Part shown: positions 11,155 to 22,358 of the stretch, piece after piece
How positions within the stretch are numbered: the first letter of the stretch is position 1
Layout: each line of letters opens with the position of its first letter
Assembly (NCBI GenBank): GCA_025529335.1
Contig: JAMYHX010000137.1
Location: 1-64,000 of the forward strand
Length of the DNA stretch: 64,000 bases
Direction of reading: 5' to 3'
Source of the DNA: Rhizopus sp. PT2906
Lineage: Eukaryota; Mucoromycota; Mucoromycetes; Mucorales; Rhizopodaceae
Notes under the pieces: generated by a model
Seen by the model: only the letters and a program-made list of their open reading frames with translations
Told to the model about the DNA's origin: nothing
Database searches by the model: none
Translations under genes and position numbers: made by a program

Positions 11155-13348
11155 TCAATCATCACAAAGGTCACCTAGTAATTCAGGTGCCTTGTATTCA
11201 CCAGTGCCAATTTGAACTGCACGCTTGACAAGATCAAAAGTGATTTCTGGTGAAACAACAGAATCATGTCTATAAGCAGGATGGTTCATAACGAACTGTC
11301 TAATATAAGCTGCACCTGTCATCAACTCTCCACTTGCTCTTTTGCTGATGAGGTTCAAATAGTTATTTAATTTACATCTTGTTTCTATATCGATATTTGT
11401 ACTGTTTAGGTAGCTGTGAATAAGTGGTATAAGGCCAGGAAATCCATTATCGTCATCTTGCCCGTTCATGATTTCATTCACTGTCATCAGTTCATACTCG
11501 TCATCTCCCTTGTTTGAGAAGACGTTTTTACGGAAATAAAACTTCTCTTTCAATACCGCATCTCGCTTATGTGCTGTTTGCATGTTGGTATCTACTTTTG
11601 ATATAGGCATGTAAAAGTTGAGTCCAAAGCTGAGGATGACTCTTGTCAGTAACACGACAAACACAGAATAGGCAGCATTTTCAAAGTCGGATAGTTGAAC
11701 TTCCATACTTCTAAACTCCACTCTCCATCCGATGGTTGAGTTGGGTGGTGGTGGCTTGAATCGCATAGTTTGCCAATTTGTGGATTGAAGGTTCTAATTT
11801 TTATATTAGATACATATGCTTCTATTTCCTTCTTACTTACCTCAAAATGATCAGAAGAGATTTGATCATCTACGTTTAGTAACTCTTTGAAAATGACCAG
11901 TGGATCACGAATAAAGAGGTGAGCGATGTGTCTGGCCAGCTTATCGTCTACATCATTTTGAACAAGTTTGTCATATATGTTTCTATCATATACAAGATCG
12001 ATATCATCATATTTGGGCTTGTATTCTTCATCATTGGATAAGTAAGAATCAATCGAATCATATCTGGACTTGTTGATAACAAATCGATCATGTTCAAGGG
12101 GCTAAAAATATAATTCTGTGTTATCTTCAGATCTCATTACCTCATATAATCACTCACCTTTTCGCCTCTTTCTTCAGGTGTTCTATCGTCCACACTAGCT
12201 GATATGACATTCCAACGTGCATCAACATCAGCAAGATAACCTCTAAAAATAGGCGAATTGGCTGATAATGCCATCTGTCAAAACATGTATAGGGTGAGTT
12301 TCAATGTGTTGATGAATAACTGTTCTTACCATAATAGGTGCCACGGGTGCTAATCGATCATACAACCTTCTACCTTCATCAATGTTACATGCCTGGAATG
12401 TGATTTGTAAGCAGCAGCAACCCATGCCGAATGCCATTGCATCCATATAAATATGGTCTGGTAATGCCGCACCTTCCTTTGCTTCCTTATCATGATCGAA
12501 CAAGTCACGGTCCCATGGAATGGTAGGGTCAATAAAAGGCCTGGGTGTATTTTTGTCATGAAAGATTGGCATATTGATCTTTACTTTGGATCCTCTTCGA
12601 CGACGAATGTTGGCTGTCAGCGTACTATCTCCCCCCAAAAAGAAAAGAAAATCAATATGCTGAATCATAATATATCTCTTTTGAACTTACGGGAAACGTA
12701 CGTGTGGATTGATAACTTCATCAGGTACAAATAAACTCTGGCAAGCTTTACCGTTAGGTTCATAATCGGGCTCTAATTCATGAGGACAACCCAGTCGTGG
12801 ATAGTTAACCAAGGTAACAGGCATTTCATCTTCATGCATGGCCTCATGTGCTAACTTTCTTCTCAATTTCATATTTGGCTCGACTAACAATAGATCACGA
12901 AAGGTAGCTCCATAAGGTTTGCCGGGTGTACCTTCGATCATGTATCGACCATATTCAGGCCTCCACAAAGCATCGGGTTCCTTACTGTTTCAAGATCAGA
13001 ATGACGAACATTATGAATGATGAGACTTACTCTGTCTTTTTGGATTGATAATCACGCTCTGGTATTTCTAGCTTATCAAGGATATCAAATGCTCGAAGTG
13101 ATAATTTCGTTTTCTTTTCTTTCTCATCAATTTTAACCACCAAGTATTCAATCTTGTAGTGGATCAGACCATCGTTCTTTTACCTATGAAATACTTACCT
13201 CATCGCCCCAAAGTAAGCTTGCGTTCTGTCTATCCTTTTGACTGCGATAGATGTTCAAAAATTGTTCAATACCATGCGTTCGTACATGTTCTGCATATTG
13301 TTTAGCTTCGTTCCAAACGAGCGGTGTTCCAAGCGATAAGAGACCCAT
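11155..13348 (-). CDS. glutamate-cysteine ligase catalytic subunit
   Basis: Seven exons starting MGLLSLGTPLVWNEAK at 13348 and ending ELLGDLCDD at 11155; boundaries include 13348-13199, 13152-13031, 12984-12691 and 12624-12330. The protein is roughly 625 residues, the eukaryotic GCLC size. Signatures: WRPEYGRYMIEGTPG, RRRRGSKVKINMPIF, DHIYMDAMAFGMGCCCLQ, TFQACN, MRFKPPPPNSTIGWRVEFR and MEVQLSDFENAAY, plus KRASGELMT near the C-terminus. It catalyses the first, rate-limiting step of glutathione synthesis (ATP-dependent joining of Glu and Cys) in the cytosol. All signature blocks are intact. The gene faces PP2A B'' with almost no space between stop codons. Confidence 0.93.
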
Positions 13349-14389
13349 TTAATTTTAGAAAGAAAAGGAAAAAAGAAAGAAATATGCTTGATTATTAACA
13401 ATAAAAAGGTGGCTTTTTTTATTTGCTGACAAATGCATTGACAAGGGAAGGAAAAGAGCCAATCATTATCAAAGGGTTCTCTTTTTGTTCTTTTGGAAAA
13501 ACGGGAACACAAAAAAAAAACAGAGTGCGGATCTCATCTAAATCACGACATTACCTCTATTTTTTATCCCCAACTTTTCTATCTCTTTGGAGAAGAATTA
13601 GACTATTGAAATTTCAAATGGAACGTCTTTAAACTTTAAAATGATACGTTGATTCTGGGACACAGTTATGTTACTCAAACGAAGAACAAAGAAAGGGATT
13701 TAACAAACTAGCCCTAGTTGTTCACTTTATTCTCAAAAGTGCTGTTACGTAATCCAATGGTTGGATTATATATTGACAACAACAAAAAGACAAAGATTCT
13801 CAAATCCATCTCTTCAATACCATGTCTATTACAACAACGGTTGCTTCCACTCCGATCTCCGATGCGAATTTTGGTGTCCGTGACTTTGTCAAACAGTGCC
13901 CTTTATCATTATTATTTCCTCTCTTTGGTATTGATTACTAAGATGAGAATCGAAGAAAAGAATCATTGTTTAGACTCTAAATGGTTTACCAAAACAAATA
14001 TCATGTCAAAGGATGTTCTGTTTGATACAAAAAACAGTGGACGTGAATAAGTTGACAATACATGTTCAACTGTTTATGAATCTACTCAACTGTCATTAGC
14101 ATAGAGTTTATAATATTTCCTAGAAGGAAAATATTGTACATATTCAAATGCCCAGCTATGAATATCAGCCTAATATGTAAAATAACTGAAACTGATTGAT
14201 CAGCGAATAGTAATAATTCTGTATTTAGAAAGAATAAGCAGGTTTCTTTCCACGCCCATGAACAAGACCAGAGACACACTCTCTCTCTCTTAGTCTGGTT
14301 TTGAACTACCTTTATATCGGTGATCCACTCCGCTTTTTTTTTTTTTTTTTTTTTTTTCTTTTTCTTTTTTTTTTCTTTTCTTTGTAAAG
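13349..14389. other. divergent intergenic region between GCL and ceramide synthase
   Basis: About 1 kb without a supported gene. A short plus frame at 13718-14050 has no family resemblance. The 3' end (about 14336-14381) is an almost pure T tract of more than 40 bases interrupted by a few C, lying immediately upstream of the ceramide synthase ATG. It is probably a pyrimidine-rich promoter element or nucleosome-free tract. Confidence 0.5.
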
Positions 14390-15695
14390 ATGAATAAAAA
14401 GGCGTTGAAAAGACCCATTCCTAGAGACTCGATCAAGATGAAGCACAACAAGACTTCTTTATTAAAACAATACACTCATTACCTGGCACAACATCAAATA
14501 GGTAAAATGAATATGTTTGAACAAGTCAAAGTTTAACATTGCATCCGTGTAGAGATTCCATTAAAAGTGATTGCAGTGATCCTTGGAGGATACATTCTTG
14601 GTTTACCTGGTTTTCAGCACTTTGTATTGATCAGTAACCAGAGAAAGGATGGTCGCTATGAGAAAAGCTTATGGGATTTAACGTTTCTCTTTTTTTACAT
14701 TTGCGTCTTTACTGCTCTTCGTGCCACTTTGATGGATTATGTCTTGATCCCACTTGCTAAACGGTCGAAAGTGTCTGTAAAGAAGTATCAAAGATTTGCT
14801 GAGCAATCTTGGTCTTTTCTTTACTATGCAACAGCCTTTTCTTATGGCATTGTAAGTGCTTGATCCTTATTCATAATCAAACCTAACCTGTAAAGTAGTA
14901 TGTCATGTACGATCAGCCTTGGTGGTTTGATACAACTTACTTTTGGCGCGATTATCCAGTGACTGATTACACCGCATCATTCAAGTACTATTATCTCCTA
15001 CAGTTCGCATTCTGGTTACAACAAATCTTTGTATTACAAATTGAAGCACCTCGTAAAGACTATAGGGAACTTGTCATGCACCATATCAACACTTTGTTAC
15101 TTATCAGTCTGAGTTACGGTTGTAATTTCACCAGGGTTGGAAATGCTGTCTTTGTATGTATGGATCTACCCGATACGTTCTTAGCAGTAAGTGTGGCAAA
15201 AAAAGGGAAATATGATAGTATACTGATCTATAATTTGACAGCTCGCCAAAACTTTAAATTACGCTAAACCAGGCATGGTATGTAATACAGCCTTTGTATT
15301 TATGTTCTTTTCATGGATGTATACGCGTGTATACTTGTATGGACGCATCATTTGGTCAACAATGACAGAACCAGAGCTCTATGTGCCTCAGTTCAAACTA
15401 GATCCTCTTTCTGGAAATTGGTTCCCACACTTTGTAAAATATATTATTGCTGGATTGATGATTGGATTGTATTTTCTCATTCTGTTCTGGACGGCCATGA
15501 TTTTCAAAGTATTGTATAAAATGGCAACGGAGCCTGAGGCAAAGGATGTTCGTTCTGATGACGAAGAGGAAACAGAAAACAAATTGATCGAAAAGATTGA
15601 AGGGTAAGAGATAATATCTTTACTGTCATCTTACTTATCTCTTTTTCTTTAGTGATCACTCTACACCTGTGCTAGAACACAAAAAGCTGCAATAA
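14390..15695 (+). CDS. ceramide synthase, LAG1/LAC1 family (TLC domain)
   Basis: Five exons (14390-14501, 14553-14851, 14899-15186, 15242-15603, 15653-15695) encode 367 residues. Multiple hydrophobic helices form a TLC domain with the Lag1 motif: FAFWLQQIFVLQIEAPRKDY, then the active-site pair in MHHINTLLLISLSY and CMDLPDTFLALAKTLNYA. An aromatic-rich segment precedes it, PWWFDTTYFWRDYP. The C-terminal tail is acidic (SDDEEETE), as in fungal Lag1 proteins, and is a likely casein-kinase target. It acylates sphingoid bases with fatty acyl-CoA in the ER to make (dihydro)ceramide. Confidence 0.92.
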
Positions 15696-16229
15696 AAAAA
15701 TACATAAATCTTACTATAATAGCTAATGTATTCCCCATTTAATTTTCCTATCATGTATTAACAAAAACTAATGGTCAAAATAATAAATAAACCAGACATT
15801 TCTCGGTAATTATACCATGTCATTCTTTATCGTTCTTTCTACTATTAAACCATAATGAAGAGTGAATAACGGTGATCATAAGCCATCTATCGGTTGTAGT
15901 AGGTCTATCTATCATACATAATTTATAAGGGGCAATTTCTGATTTGGAACTCTTTGTTCGGAGGTTTTTGTTTTTACTGCCCAAAGTTATGCACACTATA
16001 TTTTTTTTTTGTCACAATGCAAACCATTAAGTCATTAAGAGTTATCATAGTCCTTTTGTCAACAGGCCGAATATTAAGTATAAAAGAGTAGTGTCAATCT
16101 CAATCATTCTTTTCCTTTTTCTTTCTTCACAACAAACACTCTTTTATTAATCTCTGTTTGCACTTCAAGCGTTTCTTTAAATAATATCCTCCTATTGTTA
16201 CCTACTCTATCTACTCAAGACTTTCTCTC
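15696..16229. promoter_or_regulatory. intergenic region with TATA box for the chitin deacetylase gene
   Basis: TATAAAA at 16079-16085 is followed by a pyrimidine-rich stretch (TCATTCTTTTCC, then CTTTCTTC) and the ATG at 16230. This is a convincing fungal core-promoter layout for a strongly expressed secreted protein. No gene is seen in the rest. Confidence 0.5.
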
Positions 16230-17532
16230 ATGTTGCTTTCTCGCAAACGGCTTTTATTCTTTTTCGTCTCCTTCCTGATGATGGCGATCATCGTCAATGC
16301 TGCCACTCCACCGAGTAAACACAGACATTTTGATGATGATGATGACGACGATGATGATCATCATAAAAAACCAAAGAACGATGATGATAACGACAATGAT
16401 TCTAAAAAAAATCCCGACTCTGAAACAACCACTCCCAAGAAAAAATCATGGCTTGAGGATATTGACTTTGATGCTATTGAAGGTGAAGTCCGCCCTGTTG
16501 GTTCTGGTATCTGTAAGGATGCTAAATGCGATGGTACCGATAATGATCAATGCTTTGAAACCTGTGGTAATCTTGCCACTCACGAAGATATTTATGGCTG
16601 CAAATACGACAAGACATGGGCTCTCACTTTTGACGATGGTCCTAGCGAATTTACTCAGGAACTGCTCGATATTCTGGACAAGCTGGACGTCAAAGCTACC
16701 TTTTGTGTTATGGGCTCTCATGTTAAAAAATTTCCGGAAATTATCAAGCGTGCTTATGAATCTGGTCATCAAATCGCTTCCCATACTTACTCTCATCCTC
16801 ATCTTATGTCTTTGTCAAATGAAGATATTGTCTATGAAGTCCGTGCTACTGAAGAAGCTATCGAAGACGTCATTGGCGTCAAGCCAAAATATATCCGACC
16901 CCCCTATGGTGAAGCTGATAAACGTGTCAAGGGTCTTTTGAAGCAGATGGGCTACAAGGTACTCATGTGGAACGTTGATCCTACCGACTATGATGTGTAT
17001 AATCTCAAGGATGGTGCCAAGCGAATCCAAGATACGTTTGAAAAAGTTCTTAAAAACAACAACAGTTCTCTTAATGTTCATGCTGACGATGGCTTCATCA
17101 GCTTGCAGCACGGTAATCATGATAAGGGAATATTTATGAATAAAGCTAACTATTATTATGCCTGCAGATCTTTATCGTGTTTCCATTCATCAGGTCCCTC
17201 AGATTTACCGTGCCCTTCGAAAACATGATTATAGTCTTACCACCGCTGCTGAATGTATTGGTGATGACGAACCTCATATTCGTATGGCTGTTCCTCGCCC
17301 TGCTGCCTCTGCTTCTAATTCTTCTCTTTCTGGTAAATCTCTTCCCACAAATCTTAGTGGTTCCAATCTCTCCGATCGTCCCAATAATAAGGCTCTATTC
17401 GACAAGCAAAATGTGGACAGGAACGTCAACAAGGCGAACAAGCAAGAAAGCAGCGGTTCGATCGTGGCTAGCGTTGGCTACATTTCTACATTATTAGCTG
17501 CCATGGCTGCCTGGATAAACTACACCATTTAG
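16230..17532 (+). CDS. chitin deacetylase, probably GPI-anchored (NodB/CE4 domain)
   Basis: Two exons (16230-17112, 17168-17532) give 415 residues. An N-terminal signal peptide ends near IIVNAATPP. Next comes a low-complexity Asp/His/Lys tract (nine consecutive Asp), then the carbohydrate-esterase-4 domain. Its motifs are TFDDGPSEFT (catalytic and metal Asp), SHTYSHPHL (metal His pair), RPPYGEAD, WNVDPTDYD and, across the splice, FISLQHDLY. A Ser-rich linker and a hydrophobic C-terminal segment suggest GPI anchoring. It converts cell-wall chitin to chitosan, which dominates the walls of Mucorales. The continuous frame past 17112 loses the last motif; removing the 55-nt intron restores QHDLYRVSIHQVPQIYRALR. 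Confidence 0.92.
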
Positions 17533-17898
17533 ATTTCTCTTTACTTTTACTATAGACTTTTTTTTTCTTACAACACTTTGATTTTCTGTTTCATTTACCT
17601 TTTTCCTATAGAATAAATAGATCTTTTTTAACAATAAGTTTTCTCCATTCTTTCAATTCTTAAATGTTTTGTTATTGTCTGCTAATACGAAAAAAATTAT
17701 ACTGATACATTGCCCCTCATTAAAAAACATGCCACACACAGATCAAAACAGAGAAATGCTATTGACAACCTTACAGGAGAGGGGATATAAGCTTTATTAA
17801 GAATATGTGTGGTATTAGAGAGAATTACGCAAAGGATATAGATTTGAATAAATTAAAAAAAAAATAGGATATTACAAAAAATAATGTATTTTAATAAG
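17533..17898. other. short 3'-3' intergenic region
   Basis: About 370 AT-rich bases between convergent genes. No gene or repeat is recognised. Confidence 0.5.
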
Positions 17899-18200
17899 CT
17901 ACTGAGCAAACATTAAGACCAAGGTAACAAAAGTGGCGGATAAAGTGATCAAGCTAGCGGGTTGGAAGGCTTCGACTCCGCTAACAGATTGTGCTGTTGC
18001 CTTGTCATTTTCCAAAGAAGACGTGTTGCCATTGCCAGTGTTGCTGCTTGCAGAGTTACTATCAGCAGAGGCAGGGGATAAAGAACCAGCAGGAGCGACA
18101 GAAGCGGGAGTGACAACGGCAGCGGTTGTTGTTGTTGTTGTAATAGAAGAAGGTGAAGGAGTGGCAATAGCAATAGTAGTAGTAGTAGTAGTAGTAGCAA

Positions 18201-18251
<51 letters not shown>

Positions 18252-18900
18252 CTGCTTTAGTAGTGGCCTTGCTAGAAGATTTTGAACCAGAGGAGCCACT
18301 GTCGGAACCACCCTTGGAACCGCCATTGGAGCCGCCCTTAGGTCCACTGTAGTCACCAGGAATGATATGAGCACATCCCTTTTCAGAGATACCTCGATTA
18401 CAGGTTCTGTCATCATTCTATAAGCATCGATTAGTTTCTTGCTTTTATATACACAAAGATGTAATTCAACTTACACAGCATCGCATACAGTAAGTGTTAG
18501 TTACGGGTTCGATCAAGTTGACATAGTACTTCCAACCGGCACAGGATGAGCCTTTAGGTGCTTTGATATCGAACTGACCACCTTCATCTGATGCATTCAG
18601 TCTAGCCTTTGAGGGGTCCATTTGGCCTGTCACTTGGACATATTTATCGGTGGCAACATAATGTGCGGACAGAATGAATCCATCTTTCAATTTACCAGCA
18701 TTGGTAGCCTTGGGTGCATTACCAAGGCAGAACGCCTGGCCTTCCCATTCAGTATCAGCAATGTTTCTATTGGCAGAGTCTTCAGGTGGTAAGAAGACAC
18801 AAAAGTTGTTAGCATCGACAACTTGAGCGATTTGACCGTAAGCATTCACAAAGGAAGCAAGGAGTGTAGCGGATGCGATGAACTTTAGAGCAGCGACCAT
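17899..18900 (-). CDS. secreted, Thr-rich, probably GPI-anchored surface protein (MAG1-like)
   Basis: Two exons (18900-18475, 18417-17899) encode 314 residues. A signal peptide (ATLLASFVNAYG) is followed by a Cys-containing ectodomain with FCVFLPPED, GQAFCLG, DGFILSAHY, YVQVTGQMD, SSCAGWKYYVNLIEP and YCMRCC. A Gly/Ser linker, a long Thr homopolymer coded by ACT repeats, an Ala/Ser-rich stalk and a C-terminal hydrophobic GPI-type tail ending LVLMFAQ follow. The ectodomain resembles fungal proteins annotated as macrophage-activating glycoprotein; that label comes from memory and its biochemical role is unknown. A plus-strand frame of poly-Val over the repeat is an artefact. Confidence 0.75.
18175..18252. 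repeat. (AGT)n trinucleotide repeat, coding
   Basis: Nearly perfect AGT (plus) / ACT (minus) repeats with two short interruptions, coding poly-Thr in the surface protein. Length polymorphism is likely. Confidence 0.85.
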
Positions 18901-20679
18901 TCGTTAATTGATATTATAAAGGAATGATTAGGGGTGAGTATATTTGTAAATACGATAAAAAAGAGAGAGAGAGAGAGAGAGAAATCGTGAAAGAAAAAAA
19001 ATGGGGTTTTAAAGTAAAAGGGACCTTAATTAAAGAAGCAGAAAGTTAAAAAGATCACTTACTTGATTCAGTAAACTAAACCCTATTCGGGAAGTTTAGG
19101 TGTTACGCTTGTATATCGCTGTCTCACACAAGATAGCTTGGTGATACATTTGATCTTTTCCAATATTGCCACTGTCTGCCAATGGTAACCTCTTTTAAAA
19201 TGCAATGCAAAGCACGAGTAAATGTATCTAGGTATAATGGACTTGCAAAAATCATCATCGCTTCATAGTAACCGTATCATGGCAACAGATGAATCAAATG
19301 AAAGCATTGTGTCTATTGTTGCCCAATTCAGATATCATAGAAATCCTAAAATGTAACTACAGCCGTTATTTTTAGTTACAGCTCCTTGATTTCTTCCAAA
19401 AAAAGACTACAATCTCCTGCAATTCTTGACACTATTTTGCCTATATCTGTTTCTTTTTCTTTAAAATATCTATTTTTATATGAATAGCATCAAATAAAAT
19501 GAACTATCTCCTTACACGTGATGATGTCAATTTGCGATTGATGGTAATAGAGTCTCCTTCTCGCATATACTTTGATTTTTTGCTTCAATCCGGTAAATGA
19601 ATGCTTATTTCCGTTAAAATACTAGTCTTGCAATAGACAACAACTTTCGGGGATCATAAGGCTACAGCCCGATGAAACATGTCTATTAGCTATACATGAG
19701 AAAGAAATGAGCAGGCTATCCTGGAGGGAATTGTTAACATGCTCATTTTTAGTTGTATTTTCATAATCATGGTGATCAACCTTTTTTGGGGAAATATTAT
19801 TTAAATGGTCTAACCTTGCTTATGCACTGTTATGGAATGAAGGGAAATAAAGGTGGAGACATGCTTCGTCAGACTTGAATCCATGGAAAAAAACGTTAAG
19901 TGTTTTGAATCATGACCAATAGCTGTGAGTATACATTAATAGATTATCCCATTCCCTCTCTTTCTAGTCTGATTACTAGAATGCCAAGATTTTCGATAGT
20001 GCTACAACGATCTGTTACTGTCACTGCCAATTAAGGGTCAAAGCTGATCCTTCTCAGTAAATGAAATGGAAAGATTACGCACTTGTTCTAATTTTGTAAA
20101 TAATAGATTTGTCGTCAAGGCATATTACTTTATAAAGCTGTTTAGGACAATGCTCACCAAGAACTAAGGTCAAAGAAAATTTGATATTCTCACTATTAAT
20201 GTCATAATTCTTGAAAAGCTTAACCACGAGCTTTTTTCTTATACTACTTCATCCTTGTCCAAAACTTTAGCAGATTTGTATTCAGAGAGCAGCAAAGCAG
20301 TATGATATATCAAGTCATTCCACAAGTATTATGTTGATTATCTTTTCAAAAGCTGCCCTCTATTAAATTAATCACTATTTGCAAGCTATAGGCTTTAGCT
20401 CGTTTTTTCTTGAGTCTAAACTTTACAAGCACACTGTAATTTAGTACCAAATAAGGATAATCAATTGCCTAAATAAGAATCACTTTAACTTGTACCTGTT
20501 CTTCTAAAGTTACAAGCTTGTCCAAGAGATTATTTGAGAAGGGTCATAATTTAACTAACAGTGATAAATATGCTTCCTTATTGGTTTGTTCAGAATAAAT
20601 CATACCAGGCAACTATGCCTTTTTCTTTTAGTTTATTAAAAGTACAGTGTTTATTAGTGAACTACAGCATAAATATATT
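18901..20679. other. 1.8 kb gene-poor region
   Basis: It contains a (GA)n run at about 18963-18983. Downstream is AT-rich sequence with many stops in all frames. Short TC-rich motifs near 20230-20540 (for example TAGCTC, GAGTCTAAACTTTACAA) faintly resemble the dispersed repeats at 355 and 49144. No gene is supported. The 5' regulatory region of the surface protein lies at its left end. Confidence 0.45.
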
Positions 20680-21789
20680 TTACAAAGAGATTTGTTTTCC
20701 AGTCAATAAGAAGAAGGCTTCCTTATACTTGGCTAGGGTATTATCAATAACATCTTGAGGAAGTTCAATACTTGTCTTTTTATCAAACTTGATAGACTCA
20801 AGATAATTACGCAAGAACTGCTTGTCAAAGCTGTCTTGTGTACGTCCTGCTTCATACTTATCAGCTGGCCAGAAACGAGATGAATCTACAAACGACATGA
20901 ATATGATGCATTTACAGCCTTTCGTTCAATGTTTTACCTGGCGTCAAGACTTCATCAACTACGTTCAATTGGTTGTTTTCATCTAATCCAAACTCGAATT
21001 TGGTGTCTGCAATAATGATGCCTTTCTTTGCTGCATATTCGCTTGCCTTTGTGTAGAGTTCAATAGCTGATTTGGTTACTTTATCAGCAAGTTCCTTATC
21101 ACCCAAAATCTCTGCCATTTTTGAAGGATGAATGTTTTCATCTAGATATATATTCAGTCAAGATCCAATCTTTTCTTGTAGACATATTTTATCTTACCGT
21201 GATCACCTATTTCAGCCTTGGTACTAGGTGTAAAAAGGACTTCTGGGAGCTTTTGGCTGTCAACCAAACCTTCTGGAAGAGGAATATCGCAAATAGTTCC
21301 CTTCTTTTTGTATTCAGCCAATCCAGATCCAGTGATATATCCACGGACGATAGCTTCAATAGGCAACACTTTCATCTTCTTGACCAAAATGGATCGACCT
21401 TCAAGCTGTTCACGATACTTTTGGACTTTGGCGGGCATTTCATCAAAATTGGCAGTAATCAAATGGTTGGGTAAAACGTCCTTTAAGAGATCGAACCAAA
21501 AGAGAGAGATTTGAGTAAGGATTTTGCCTTTTCCAGGAATAGCCTAGTAAATAATATGTAAGCACGATTAAAGAGAATAAAATTCAAGCTTACATTGTTC
21601 ATGATAACGTCAAAGGCACTGATACGATCAGTGGCTACAAACAAGAGGGACTTTTCGTCTACTTCATAAAGGTCACGTACTTTGCCGCGGGCAATAAGTT
21701 TAAGATCGGGACAGTTACTAAACATAGTGTGAGGATATTGTCAGTCATATATAGAGTTGATGGATGTTTTACCTATTTAAAAGGGCCAT
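20680..21789 (-). CDS. ADE1: phosphoribosylaminoimidazole-succinocarboxamide (SAICAR) synthase
   Basis: Five exons (21789-21774, 21717-21594, 21543-21198, 21141-20938, 20885-20680) give about 298 residues. Signatures: LIARGKVRDLYEVDEKSLLF, ATDRISAFDVIM, EAIVRGYITGSGLAEYKKKG, GIIIADTKFEFGLDENN and DSSRFWPADKYEAG. This is the monofunctional fungal Ade1 form, acting in step 7 of de novo purine synthesis (CAIR plus Asp plus ATP to SAICAR). The first exon has only 16 nt (MALLN plus part of a Ser codon) and is joined across a 56-nt intron; the internal Met in the second frame is inside that intron. All catalytic blocks are intact. Confidence 0.93.
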
Positions 21790-22358
21790 TGATTGCTGTA
21801 GTATAGAGAAGATGTAAGAAAAAAAGAAGAGGAAAATGACAAAGCTTGCTTTATTGGTGATCTTCGGGATCTCTTGCTGAGATGCGGAACCCTTGTTAAG
21901 AGTCAGATCTGCACTTTGTGACTTGTTAGAGAATTTGCATAATCGTGAGGCGCCCTGTCACGCAGCTCAGCAAGAAAAGCAGTCCAAATAAGGTGTGGCG
22001 GTCGAAAAGAAAGTATTTCTCGTTCAGACCAAATCAAAGGGCTCAAACTTTTTTGATTGTGCATAAACAATTGTCCTAAATAGGACTTTAACAATCGCGC
22101 AACGTAATAACGAATATGATGCTATGAGGAGTATATGATGGCGCTATGTAGATACAAGTTAATGAATAATCTTCAAAACATTTGAGTAGTTCAGTTCCCT
22201 GTCGTAAACACTCAGTCGCCTTAACTGTGTCTACTTGCGTTCTGTTGCTATGGAAACCTCTCCATTTTATCTTTTCAATCAACCAATGAAAACCTTTTCA
22301 TTTTAGGAGTTTTAAATTGCTTTTTTTTTTATATATATTTTATCTAAAAATTTTCTAA
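21790..22358. promoter_or_regulatory. divergent intergenic region between ADE1 and RRN3
   Basis: About 570 bp between two start codons, including GC-richer patches near 21940-21965. No gene is supported. It presumably holds both promoters. Confidence 0.4.

Noticed and set aside
17933..18352. Plus-strand poly-Val frame and minus-strand poly-Leu frame
   Set aside because: Both are shadow frames of the ACT/AGT repeat; the Thr frame joins in frame to the upstream signal-peptide exon.
16230..18900. A cell-wall gene cluster (chitin deacetylase plus surface protein)
   Set aside because: The two genes are convergent with separate promoters; adjacency alone does not show a functional cluster.
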